Shown piece by piece: positions 42,148 through 50,267 of a stretch of 64,000 nt of DNA. Each line of letters begins with the position of its first letter. Within the stretch, counting starts at the first letter, position 1. The position numbers and the translations under genes were made by a program. Source of the DNA: Streptomyces sp. HUAS MG91. Its GTDB lineage: Bacteria > Actinomycetota > Actinomycetes > Streptomycetales > Streptomycetaceae. Location: positions 4,836,001 to 4,900,000 of the forward strand of contig NZ_CP159534.1 of the NCBI RefSeq assembly GCF_040529335.1. Reading direction: 5' to 3'. Under the pieces are notes generated by a model. That model was not told the DNA's origin. It saw only the letters and a program-made list of their open reading frames with translations, and made no database searches.

Positions 42148-42822
42148 GTGGGAGAGGCGGCTGGGGTGGGCGGCGAGGACAGGGCCGAGGCGGCGCGGCA
42201 GAAGCGGTTGCCGCGGGCCGAGCGCGAGAAGCAGATGCTGGACGCGGCGGTACGGGTGTTCGGCGAGCGCGGCTACCGGGCGGCCTCGATGGACGAGATC
42301 GCCGAACTGGCCGGGGTCTCCAAGCCGCTGGTCTATCTGTACCTGAACTCGAAGGAAGAGCTCTTCACCGCCTGCATCCGCCGGGAGTCCGCCGCGCTGA
42401 TCGCCGCCGTGCGGGACGGGGTCCGCACCGACGCCGCCGCCGACCGCCAGCTCTGGGAAGGGCTCACCGCCTTCTTCACGCACACCGCCGAGCACCCCGA
42501 CGGGTGGGCGGTGCTGCACAGCCAGGCGCGGTCGGGCGGGGACCCGTTCGTCGCCGAGGTCGGTGTGATGCGGGACGAGATCGTCGCCTTCGTGACCGCG
42601 CTGATCGCCGCCGCGGCCCGGGAGGCGCACGGCGATCCCGAACTCGCCGAGCGGGAGGTCACCGGGCTCGCCCAGGCGCTCGTCGGCGCGGCCGAGGCGC
42701 TGGCCGGCTGGGCCAACTCCGACCGGTCCGTCTCCGCCGGGGAGGCCGCGGCGACCATGATGAACTTCGCCTGGTCCGGGCTCGGCAATCTGATGGACGG
42801 GCGGCGCTGGTCAGCGCGGTAG
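42148..42822 (+). CDS. TetR family regulator
   Basis: The product is 224 residues if it starts at the GTG at 42148; a GTG at 42166 is also possible and would remove a weakly conserved start. The HTH is REKQMLDAAVRVFGERGYRAASMDEIAELAGVSKPLVYLYLNSKEELFTACIRRE. The C-terminal region contains RSGGDPFVAEVGVMRDEIVAFVTALI. It converges with the MaoC gene (12-base overlap) and lies beside fatty-acid-type genes, so it is a candidate regulator of them, possibly through the palindromes before the FadA2-like gene. Confidence 0.9.
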   Translation: MGEAAGVGGEDRAEAARQKRLPRAEREKQMLDAAVRVFGERGYRAASMDEIAELAGVSKPLVYLYLNSKEELFTACIRRESAALIAAVRDGVRTDAAADRQLWEGLTAFFTHTAEHPDGWAVLHSQARSGGDPFVAEVGVMRDEIVAFVTALIAAAAREAHGDPELAEREVTGLAQALVGAAEALAGWANSDRSVSAGEAAATMMNFAWSGLGNLMDGRRWSAR

Positions 42823-43662
42823 CGCGGTCACCTCGCCGGTCAGATGGACCCGGCCGCCGTCCTTGCCGGACCGCAGCTCGAAGGCCGGGCCCTGGGCCGC
42901 GTACGTCACCGTGCCCGGCAGCAGCACCGGCGCCCTGAACCGGGCCCGTACGCGGACGGGCCCGTGCGCGCCGAACTCCGCCAGGCACCGGGCCACCGTC
43001 CACATGCCGTGCGCGATGGCGCGCGGGAAGCCGAAGGCGCGGGCCGTGAGCGGGTGCAGGTGGATGGGGTTGCGGTCACCGGAGGCCGCGCCGTAGCGCC
43101 GCCCGAGGTCCCCGGCGAGCCGCCACTCGGTGCCGCCCGGGATCGGGTCAGGCTTCTCCTGCTCCTCCGGCGCCGGGGTGTCCGTGCGGTGCCGGGCGAG
43201 ATACGTGCTGGTCGACTCCCATACGGGCGTCTCGCCGGTGTCGCCCGTGGGGCGCAGGGCGGTGACGAGGACGGCCTCGGTGCCGCGGTGGTGGGGGCGC
43301 AGCTCGGGGACGGCCACGGTCAGTTCGTAGGTGTCGGCCGGGGACAGGTCCCGTTGCTGGGTGATCTCGATCGAGGTGTGCACGAGGCCGAGCAGCGGCA
43401 GCGGGAACGCGCGGGCCGACATCAGGCGCATGGCGAGGGGGAAGCCCAGGATGTGCGGGTAGGTGACCGGGAGTTCGTCGCGGGTGGTGGGGTAGGCGCA
43501 GACGCGCTCGAACGCCGTGAGGTGCTCCGCGCGGATCCGGAGTTCCGTGATCCGGGCCGGGTCTCCGGGCGGGGGTGGAGGGGTGCCGGTGGGGCGGGGC
43601 CGCTTGAACGGCGACTGAAGCGCTCCGCGCAGCATCAGGGGGAGCAGGGCCGGGGTCGTCAT
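42811..43662 (-). CDS. MaoC-like acyl dehydratase (HtdX-like)
   Basis: The product is 283 residues from the ATG at 43662 with AAGGA upstream. The C-terminal half carries the hydratase-2 motif YGAASGDRNPIHLHPLTARAFGFPRAIAHGMWT, with catalytic Asp and His, on a double hot-dog fold. The N-terminal half (YPHILGFPLAMRLMSARAFPLPLLGLVHTSIEI) is the non-catalytic hot dog. It should hydrate 2-enoyl-CoA or -ACP. The gene follows a FabG4-like reductase on the same strand, which in turn is divergent from a FadA2-like thiolase. This is the order and pairing of mycobacterial htdX-fabG4-fadA2. Confidence 0.88.
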   Translation of the reverse strand: MTTPALLPLMLRGALQSPFKRPRPTGTPPPPPGDPARITELRIRAEHLTAFERVCAYPTTRDELPVTYPHILGFPLAMRLMSARAFPLPLLGLVHTSIEITQQRDLSPADTYELTVAVPELRPHHRGTEAVLVTALRPTGDTGETPVWESTSTYLARHRTDTPAPEEQEKPDPIPGGTEWRLAGDLGRRYGAASGDRNPIHLHPLTARAFGFPRAIAHGMWTVARCLAEFGAHGPVRVRARFRAPVLLPGTVTYAAQGPAFELRSGKDGGRVHLTGEVTALPR

Positions 43663-43729
43663 GGTGGCGGGTCCTTGGGGTGGTGGGGTGGGGGCCGGTC
43701 GGGGTGTCGGTCGTCCGCGGCCCGGTGGG

Positions 43730-43835
43730 GCTTCTCGCGCAGTTCCCCGCGCCCCTGAGAGGCCTGCGGCCTTCAGGGGAGGCTGCGCGCAGCGCATGCC
43801 TCAGGGGCGCGGGGAACTGCGCGACCAGCCACAAC
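43730..43835. repeat. Dispersed palindromic element, copy C
   Basis: The left arm (about 43735-43759) and right arm (about 43799-43832) are near-perfect reverse complements around a 40-base centre with its own small hairpin (AGGCCTGCGGCCTT). It lies in the 209-base gap between the FabG4-like and MaoC genes, both leftward, so transcription across it must be possible or the genes are separately driven. Confidence 0.8.
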
Positions 43836-43871
43836 AAAAGCCGCGCCACGGAACCCGGTGTCAGCGGAGCG

Positions 43872-45188
43872 TCAGGCTCCGAGGAGGCTTTGGCCGCAGA
43901 CCCGGACGACCTGACCGTTGACGGCACCGGACGCCGCGAACCAGGACGTCGTCTCGGCGACGTCCACCGGAAGCCCACCCTGCCCGAGGGAGTTCATCCG
44001 GCGCCCGGCCTCCCGGATGAACAACGGAACCGCCGCCGTCATCTTGGTCTCGATGAACCCGGGCGCGACGGCGTTCACGGTCACCCCGTGCTCGGCGAGC
44101 GCGCGCGGCGCGAGCGAGCGGACGAGCCCGACGATGCCGGCCTTGCTGGCGGCGTAGTTGGTCTGCCCGGAGTTGCCCGCGATCCCGGCGATGGAGGCGG
44201 TGGCCACGACGGCCCCGCCGCGCCGCACGGCCCCTTCCTTGAGCAGCGCGTCGGTGGTGCGCAGCACACTGGCGAGGTTCACGTCGAGCACCGAACTCCA
44301 CCGCTCGGCGGGCATGTTGGCGAGCCGCCGGTCCCGGGTGATGCCCGCGTTGTGGACCAGGACGTCCAGCCCGTCGGGCACGAACCCGGCGATGCGCTCA
44401 CCGGCGTCCCCGGCCGTGATGTCGAGCGGCAGCGCCCGCCCGCCGAGCCGCTCCGCGACCTTCGCCAGGTCGGCCTCGGCGGACGGCACGTCGAGCAGCA
44501 CGACCCGCGCGCCGTCGCGGACGAGCGTCTCGGCGACGGCCTCCCCGATCCCGCGCGCGGCGCCGGTGATCAGCGCGGTGCGCCCGGCGAGCGGCCGCGC
44601 CCAGTCCTCGGGGGCCGTCGACTCGGCTCCCGCGGCGCCGACTTCGACCACCTGGCCGCTGACGTAGGCGGACTTGGGGGAGAGCAGGAAGCGCAGGGTG
44701 GACTCGGCGCCGGCCACCGGACCCGCGACCCGCACCAGGTTCACGGTCCGGCCGCGCCCGATCTCCTTGCCGAGCGAGCGGACGAAGCCCTCCAGGCCCT
44801 GCTGCACCGCGGCCTGGTGGTGGTCGTCGGCCGACGGCCGGGCGCCGAGCACGACGACCCGGCCGCCGCTCGCGACGGACCGTACGACGGGGTGCAGCAC
44901 GGCGTGCACCTCGGCGAGCGTGTCGATGTCGGCCACGGCGGTGGCGTCCACGACGACGACGGCGGGGCGCTCGGCGCTGGTGACGACGGTGAGCCCGGTG
45001 CCGCCCAGCATCCCGGCCAGCTCATCCCCGTACGCGGACGAACCCGCCGTGACGTGGAGCAACGGCCCCTCAAGGGTGGGGTGTTCGGGGGAGAAGCGGC
45101 GCAGCGGCGCCGGTTGCGGCAGCCCGAGGCGCTTGGTCAGGAAGCGGCCCGGGGCCGTGCCGGTGAAGTTCAGATAGCGGTCGGCCAT
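43872..45188 (-). CDS. High-molecular-weight 3-oxoacyl reductase (FabG4-like)
   Basis: The product is 438 residues, twice the size of ordinary FabG. The N-terminal half (residues about 1-205) is a flavodoxin-like domain without a visible cofactor site. The C-terminal half is a complete SDR: TALITGAARGIGEAVAE, NAGITRDRRLANM, the catalytic Ser in TASIAGIAGNSG and NYAASKAGIVGL with the Tyr/Lys pair. This two-domain layout is that of FabG4 (HMwFabG) of mycobacteria. It reduces 3-oxoacyl-CoA/ACP with NAD(P)H. It is divergent from the thiolase gene over a 69-base region with tandem palindromes. Confidence 0.92.
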   Translation of the reverse strand: MADRYLNFTGTAPGRFLTKRLGLPQPAPLRRFSPEHPTLEGPLLHVTAGSSAYGDELAGMLGGTGLTVVTSAERPAVVVVDATAVADIDTLAEVHAVLHPVVRSVASGGRVVVLGARPSADDHHQAAVQQGLEGFVRSLGKEIGRGRTVNLVRVAGPVAGAESTLRFLLSPKSAYVSGQVVEVGAAGAESTAPEDWARPLAGRTALITGAARGIGEAVAETLVRDGARVVLLDVPSAEADLAKVAERLGGRALPLDITAGDAGERIAGFVPDGLDVLVHNAGITRDRRLANMPAERWSSVLDVNLASVLRTTDALLKEGAVRRGGAVVATASIAGIAGNSGQTNYAASKAGIVGLVRSLAPRALAEHGVTVNAVAPGFIETKMTAAVPLFIREAGRRMNSLGQGGLPVDVAETTSWFAASGAVNGQVVRVCGQSLLGA

Positions 45189-45209
45189 TGTCCAACTCCC
45201 TGCTCGGTC

Positions 45210-45245
45210 GTAAATTTACTTCGGAGTAAGGTTACTCAGTAGTCA
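45210..45245. promoter_or_regulatory. Tandem palindromes in the FabG4-like/FadA2-like divergent promoter
   Basis: TTACTTCGGAGTAA (45216-45229) is a perfect 5+5 inverted repeat, overlapped on the left by the palindrome GTAAATTTAC (45210-45219). It is followed by a second, imperfect copy TTACTCAGTAGTCA (45232-45245). A TetR-type repressor binding both copies would control both directions; the adjacent TetR gene at 42148 is the obvious candidate. Confidence 0.6.
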
Positions 45246-45257
45246 GGAGTTGTCGAG

Positions 45258-46580
45258 ATGGCCTCAGCGAAAACCGCGAAAACCCCGGCGAGCCCGGCGG
45301 CGGGGGTGCCGCGTCGCGTCGCCGTCGTGGCCGGCAGCCGGATCCCCTTCGCCCGCTCCGACGGCCCGTACGCGACCGCGTCGAACCAGCAGATGCTGAC
45401 CGCCGCGCTCGACGGCCTCGTGGAGCGCTGCGCGCTGCAAGAGCCGGGCTCCGTGGGCGAGTTCGTGGCCGGAGCGGTCCTCAAGCACAGCCGGGACTTC
45501 AACCTCGCGCGCGAGACGGTGCTCGGCTCGAAGCTCGATCCGCGCACCCCCGCGTACGACATCCAGCAGGCCTGCGGCACCGGCCTGCAAGCCGTGATCG
45601 CCGCCGCCAACAAGATCGCCCTCGGCCAGACCGAGAGCGCGGTCGCGGGCGGCTCGGACACGGCCAGCGACGCCCCGCTCGGCGTCAACGACGACCTGCG
45701 CAAGATCCTCCTCGAAGCACGCCGGGCGAAGTCCGCGGGCGCCCGGCTCAAGGCCCTCGCCCGGATCAGGCCCGGCCACCTCGTCCCCGACATCCCGCGC
45801 AACGCCGAGCCGCGCACCGGCCTGTCGATGGGCGAGCACGCCGCGGTCACCGCCCGCGCGTGGGGCATCGCGCGCGAGGCCCAGGACGAACTGGCCGCCA
45901 CCAGCCACCAGCGGCTCGCCGCCGCGTACGACCGCGGGTTCCTCGACGACCTGGTCGTGCCCTACCGCGGACTGGAGCGCGACCAGAACCTCCGCCCCGG
46001 CTCGACCGTCGAGAAACTGGCCACGCTCAAGCCGGTGTTCGGCACGAAGCAGCCCGGCGCGACCATGACGGCGGGCAACTCCACGCCGCTGACCGACGGC
46101 GCGGCCGTCGTGCTGCTGGCGAGCGAGGAGTGGGCCGAGGCCCGCGGACTCGCCCCGCTCGCCTATCTGACCGCGTACGAGACGGCCGCCGTGGACTTCG
46201 CCGGAGAGGGCGGGGACGTCACGCGCGAGGGCGGCGACGGCCTGCTCATGGCGCCCGCGTACGCCGTGCCCCGGATGCTGGAGCGGGCCGGGCTCGGCAT
46301 CGAGGACATCGACCTGTACGAGGTGCACGAGGCGTTCGCCTCCCAGGTGCTCGCCACCCTCGCGGCCTGGGAGAAGCAGGGCCTCGCACCGGTCGACCGG
46401 GACCGGCTCAACATCGCCGGATCCTCCCTCGCCACCGGCCACCCCTTCGCCGCGACCGGCGCCCGTATCGTCGCCACCCTCGCCAAACTCCTCTCGGAGC
46501 GCGAGGGTTCGGGGCGCGGTCTCATCTCCGTCTGCGCCGCGGGCGGCCAGGGCGTGACCGCGATCCTCGAACGCGCCTGA
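45258..46580 (+). CDS. Acetyl-CoA C-acyltransferase (FadA2-like thiolase)
   Basis: The product is 440 residues. The thiolase active site is complete: nucleophilic Cys in DIQQACGTGLQAVI, His in DLYEVHEAFASQVLATL, NIAGSSLATGHPFAATGARIV, and the second Cys in ISVCAAGGQGVTAILE. RIPFARSDGPYATASNQQML is the usual start. The enzyme forms or cleaves 3-ketoacyl-CoA. Its length and its place beside MaoC and FabG4-like genes match FadA2 of mycobacteria. The gene set amounts to a membrane-independent beta-oxidation or short elongation module that lacks an acyl-CoA dehydrogenase here. Confidence 0.92.
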   Translation: MASAKTAKTPASPAAGVPRRVAVVAGSRIPFARSDGPYATASNQQMLTAALDGLVERCALQEPGSVGEFVAGAVLKHSRDFNLARETVLGSKLDPRTPAYDIQQACGTGLQAVIAAANKIALGQTESAVAGGSDTASDAPLGVNDDLRKILLEARRAKSAGARLKALARIRPGHLVPDIPRNAEPRTGLSMGEHAAVTARAWGIAREAQDELAATSHQRLAAAYDRGFLDDLVVPYRGLERDQNLRPGSTVEKLATLKPVFGTKQPGATMTAGNSTPLTDGAAVVLLASEEWAEARGLAPLAYLTAYETAAVDFAGEGGDVTREGGDGLLMAPAYAVPRMLERAGLGIEDIDLYEVHEAFASQVLATLAAWEKQGLAPVDRDRLNIAGSSLATGHPFAATGARIVATLAKLLSEREGSGRGLISVCAAGGQGVTAILERA

Positions 46581-46591
46581 GGGCTGAGGGG

Positions 46592-47440
46592 TTACGGGGA
46601 CTGGGGATCCAGCTTCAGCATGGCCTCCTCGTCCGGGGAACCGGCCGGCGCCTGGTACGTCACCAGGCGCTGGCCGCCGGTCCTGGCCAGCCGCATGACC
46701 TCGTACGTCAAGGTCATCGCGCCCGCCTTCGGGTGGGCGAAGGTCTTGGTGCCGCCGCTGCGCTCGTCCACGTCGTAGCGGTCCCAGATGCGGGTGAACT
46801 CCGGTGACTTGAGTAGCAGTTCACCGACCAGCGCGGTCAGTCGCGGATCGTCCGGGTCGCCGCCCGCGATGGCCCGCAGATGAGCCACCGACTTGATCAC
46901 CGTCTCCTCCCACGGCACGTACAGCTCGCGGCCGACCGGGTGCAGGAAGAGATAGCGGGTGATGCTGCGCTGCTCGGCCGGCCAGTCCCACAGGCCCGGC
47001 AGCAGCCGGCGGCCCGACGGGTTCGCGGCGAGCATGACGTTGTAGCGGTTGACGACGTACGCGGGCAGCGGGCGCAGCGCCTCCAGCATGGTCAGCACCG
47101 ACGGGCGCACCGTGTCGTCGTCGGTGGGGCGCGGCTCGTCGGAGTCGGCGGTCCGGCCGGAGGCCAGCTCGGCCAGGTCGTGCAGCCGCTCGTAGGCGTC
47201 GCCGCGCAGCCGCAGCGCGCGGCCGATGGCGTCGATCACGGCCGTCGACGGATTCGTCTCGCGGCCCCGCTCCAGGCGCGTGTAGTAGTCCACGCTCACC
47301 CCGGAGAGCGTCGCCAGCTCCTCGCGGCGCAGGCCCGGGGTGCGGCGCAGTCCGGTGCCCGCGGGCAGGCCGGCGTCGGCGGGGGTGACCTGGGCCCTGC
47401 GGGCGCGCAGGTAGCGGCCCAGTTCCGTGGTTTCAGCCAT
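46592..47440 (-). CDS. XRE-type regulator with MmyB-like ligand domain
   Basis: The product is 282 residues from the ATG at 47440; an ATG at 47449 is alternative. The N-terminal HTH_31-like region is ELGRYLRARRAQVTPADAGLPAGTGLRRTPGLRREELATLSGVSVDYYTRLERGRETNPSTAVIDAIGRAL. The C-terminal MmyB-like PAS-type domain is LPAYVVNRYNVMLAANPSGRRLLPGL through to VAHLRAIAGGDPDDPRL and FTRIWDRYDV. This architecture is abundant in Streptomyces, often next to a gene it controls. Here it is divergent from an MFS exporter over a 238-base region. Confidence 0.92.
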   Translation of the reverse strand: MAETTELGRYLRARRAQVTPADAGLPAGTGLRRTPGLRREELATLSGVSVDYYTRLERGRETNPSTAVIDAIGRALRLRGDAYERLHDLAELASGRTADSDEPRPTDDDTVRPSVLTMLEALRPLPAYVVNRYNVMLAANPSGRRLLPGLWDWPAEQRSITRYLFLHPVGRELYVPWEETVIKSVAHLRAIAGGDPDDPRLTALVGELLLKSPEFTRIWDRYDVDERSGGTKTFAHPKAGAMTLTYEVMRLARTGGQRLVTYQAPAGSPDEEAMLKLDPQSP

Positions 47441-47678
47441 GCGTTCCATTCTCCACGGCCGCCCGGCGCGGTGAGGGGGTGTGTCAGGGCCAGGAACGAG
47501 GCACCCCGGTGAAGCGCGGCCTGCCACCTTCGCGCCGCCGGGCCCAGAGTGGTCGTCGTAGCGAGTGGCCGGGGGCTTCGGGCCCAGGGAGTGCATGTCA
47601 CAGGGCCGCGGCCCGGGACCCCCGCCCACTCGCCCGTACCGGATCGACCGGATCGACCGGACCTGCCTGGAGGCTCGC

Positions 47679-49082
47679 GTGACCACCGTCGTCGCCACAC
47701 CCACCGCCCGCGTGGCGGACGCCGCGGCCGTACCCGGCCGCCGGCCGCCCGCCGTCTTCGCCCTGATCGCCGCGCTGCTCGGCTTCACCGTCATCACCAT
47801 CGACGTCTCGGCGGTGAACATCGCGCTGCCCGCCGTCGGCGCCTCCCTGCACGGCGGCATGACCGGCCTGCAGTGGGTCGTCGACGCCTACACGCTGCTC
47901 TTCGCCGGGCTGATGCTGTCGGCCGGCGCGCTCGCCGACCGGGCCGGGGCCCGCCGCGCCTACGCCTTCGGCGTCGGCCTGTTCACCCTCGCCTCCCTGG
48001 CCTGCGGGCTCGCCCCCGGCATCGGCACGCTCGTCGCGGCGCGCGTGGTGCAGGGCGCGGCGGCGGCCGTCGTCATGCCGGCCTCGCTGTCGCTGATCCG
48101 GCAGGCCTACGACGACGCGCGGCACCGGGCGCGGGCCATCGCGCTGTGGACGGTGGGCGGTTCGGTCGCCATGGCCGCGGGGCCGGTGCTCGGCGGTGTG
48201 CTGACCGAGTCGGTCGGCTGGCGGGCCGTGTTCTTCCTCAACCTGCCCGTCGGCGCGGCCATCCTGGCGCTGCTCGGCAAGGTCGCGCCGTCGCCGCGCA
48301 GGCCCGCCCCGATCGATGTTCCCGGGCAGGTCACGGCCGTGCTCGCGCTGGCCGGGCTGACCTTCGCCGTGATCGAGGGCGGGCACGCGGGCTGGACCTC
48401 GGTGCCGGTGCTCGGTTCGCTCGCCGTCGCCGTGATCTCCGCCGTCGCCTTCCGGGCCGTCGAGAAGCGGCACCGGGCGCCCGTGGTGCCGCCGGCCATG
48501 CTGCGCGACCGGACCGTCGCCGTCTCGCTCGCCGTCGGCTTCGCCGTCAACCTCGCCTTCTACGGCCTGGTCTTCCTGCTCGGGCTCTACCTTCAGCAGG
48601 CGCGGGGCATGTCCGCCCTGTCCGCGGGGCTGGTCTTCGTTCCGCTCGCCGTGATCATCACCTCCACGAATCTGGTCTCCCCGCGCGTCGCCGAGCGCAT
48701 CGGCCGCCGGCCCGTCATCGTCATCGGCCAACTCGTCCTGGCGCTCGCCATGTTCGTCCTTCTCCCGCTCGACGCCGGTACGCCGATGTGGCTGGTGCTG
48801 CTGCTTCTGGTGCCGACCGGGCTCGGCGGAGCGTTCGCGGTGCCCGCGCTGACGGCGCTCCTGATGGACGCGGTGCCGGGGCCCCGGGCCGGGATCGCCT
48901 CGGGGCTGCTGAACGCTCTGCGGCAGACCGGTGGGGCGCTGGCCGTGGCGCTGTTCGGGTCGCTGGTGGCGGGGGCCGGGTTTTCCCTGCCGGGGATGCG
49001 GGTCAGCCTTGTCGTCGCGGGGTGTGTGCTGCTGGTGACGTCGCTGCTGGCCCGGCTGTTCCTCCCGGGAAAGGACCAGTGA
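47679..49082 (+). CDS. MFS transporter, DHA2 (EmrB/QacA) type
   Basis: The product is 467 residues from a GTG at 47679 with GGAGG upstream. It has about fourteen membrane helices. Characteristic sequences are TVITIDVSAVNIALPAVGASL (motif D1), LQWVVDAYTLLFAGLMLSAGALADRAGARRAY (motif A) and GPVLGGVLTESVGWRAVFFLNLPVG (motif C), a drug:H+ antiporter signature. It likely exports a toxic or lipophilic compound and is controlled by the divergent XRE-MmyB regulator. A repeat element follows. Confidence 0.93.
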   Translation: MTTVVATPTARVADAAAVPGRRPPAVFALIAALLGFTVITIDVSAVNIALPAVGASLHGGMTGLQWVVDAYTLLFAGLMLSAGALADRAGARRAYAFGVGLFTLASLACGLAPGIGTLVAARVVQGAAAAVVMPASLSLIRQAYDDARHRARAIALWTVGGSVAMAAGPVLGGVLTESVGWRAVFFLNLPVGAAILALLGKVAPSPRRPAPIDVPGQVTAVLALAGLTFAVIEGGHAGWTSVPVLGSLAVAVISAVAFRAVEKRHRAPVVPPAMLRDRTVAVSLAVGFAVNLAFYGLVFLLGLYLQQARGMSALSAGLVFVPLAVIITSTNLVSPRVAERIGRRPVIVIGQLVLALAMFVLLPLDAGTPMWLVLLLLVPTGLGGAFAVPALTALLMDAVPGPRAGIASGLLNALRQTGGALAVALFGSLVAGAGFSLPGMRVSLVVAGCVLLVTSLLARLFLPGKDQ

Positions 49083-49129
49083 CGGTTCCCGTTCGCCCGG
49101 GCCCTGGGTTGTTCTTCGGGCGCGCCACC

Positions 49130-49402
49130 GTCGTGGCTGGTCGCGCAGTTCCCCGCGCCCCTGAGGCATGCGCTGACGCGCAGCCTCCCCTTGAGGCTGC
49201 GCTTCGCGCGCCTCTCCTTCAGAGGGGGCGCGCCTCTCTTGATGAGATGGTGCACGAAGTGCGCATCTCAGGGGCGCGGGGAACTGCGCGACCAGCCACG
49301 ACGAGAGCCGCGCGTGACGTGTGGTTTTAGGGGCGCGGGGAACTGCGCGACCGGCCACGACGCGAGCCGCGGGCCAACGACGGCTCAAGGGCGCGGGGAA
49401 CC
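49130..49402. repeat. Dispersed palindromic element, copy D (composite)
   Basis: The composite has one left arm (about 49131-49165) but two complete right arms in tandem (about 49266-49302 and 49327-49363) and a truncated third (about 49385-49402). Nested hairpins rich in GAGGCGCG lie between them. It fills the convergent junction of the MFS and AraC genes. The truncated arm supplies the last codons and TGA of the AraC gene. Confidence 0.8.
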
Positions 49403-50218
49403 CTCTGGGCGGGCGTAGCGGCCGGGTGGGACGCCCACCACCCGCTTGAAGTGCCGGGTCAGATGAGACTGGTCGTAGAAACCGACATCGGCCGCGACCT
49501 CCCCGGCAGCCCGCCCGGAAAGCAGCAACCGCCGGGCCCGATCAACCCGCCGAGCCATCAGATACTGATGCGGAGCGATCCCGTACGCGGCACTGAACGA
49601 CCGTACGAGATGAGCCGGATGCACCCCCAGCAACCGCGCCGCCTCCTCCAGCCCGACCCCGTCCACCACCCGCGCGTCGAGCAACTGCCGCAGCTGATCG
49701 GCGACCCGCCCGTCCGGCGCGGGCCGGAGCGGATCCCCGGAGGCCGGCCGCAGGCGCTCGCGCAGCCGCTCACCCACGAGCGCCAGCCGCGCCGCCGCCT
49801 CCAGCTCGTCCCCGGGCCGGCCGAGCGCGGTGTGCAGCTGCCCGATCCGGTGCCGCAGCAGCGGATCGACCAGGTCGGGGGAGTCGGCGGCGGCCCCGAC
49901 CAGCGAGGTGTCGAGGGGCCCGTCGGCGGAGGCCTCCAGATACAGCACCCGCTTGCGGAAGCCGTCCGGCGTCGCGGCCGAGCCGTTGTGCGGGACGCCG
50001 GGCGGCAGCAGCGAGACGGTGCCGAGCGGGGTGCCGTGCTCGTGCCGCTCCAGGTCGTAGCGGACCGCGCCCTCGTCGACGATCAGCAGGGTCCAGGTGT
50101 CGTGGACGTGCATCGGATAGGCGTGGTGCGTGAAATGGGCGTGGAAGACCTCCGTGACGCCCTTCACCTCGGGGCGCCACGCGGTGATCCGGTCCGGATC
50201 CGTTCCGCGTCCCGCCAT
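49385..50218 (-). CDS. AraC family regulator with N-terminal cupin
   Basis: The product is 277 residues from the ATG at 50218. The cupin-like sensor (FHAHFTHHAYPMHVHDTWTLLIVDEG and SLLPPGVPHNG) is followed by a C-terminal pair of helix-turn-helices: GLEEAARLLGVHPAHLVRSFSAAYGIAPHQYLMARRVDRARRLL and AADVGFYDQSHLTRHFKRVVGVPPGRYA. The final residues EGSPRP and the stop come from the truncated repeat arm, showing insertion or extension at the gene end. It is divergent from a DUF2000 gene over 49 bases, a common partner arrangement. Confidence 0.92.
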   Translation of the reverse strand: MAGRGTDPDRITAWRPEVKGVTEVFHAHFTHHAYPMHVHDTWTLLIVDEGAVRYDLERHEHGTPLGTVSLLPPGVPHNGSAATPDGFRKRVLYLEASADGPLDTSLVGAAADSPDLVDPLLRHRIGQLHTALGRPGDELEAAARLALVGERLRERLRPASGDPLRPAPDGRVADQLRQLLDARVVDGVGLEEAARLLGVHPAHLVRSFSAAYGIAPHQYLMARRVDRARRLLLSGRAAGEVAADVGFYDQSHLTRHFKRVVGVPPGRYARPEGSPRP

Positions 50219-50267
50219 GCAAAGAACGTACAAGACGCGGATGCGCCGCGCGCGGGAGTCTCAGGGC

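Noticed and set aside
47598..49388. Leftward frame opposite the MFS transporter, including repeat-derived sequence
   Set aside because: Hydrophilic, Gln/Arg/Gly-rich shadow; the rightward MFS gene has perfect family motifs and a Shine-Dalgarno site.
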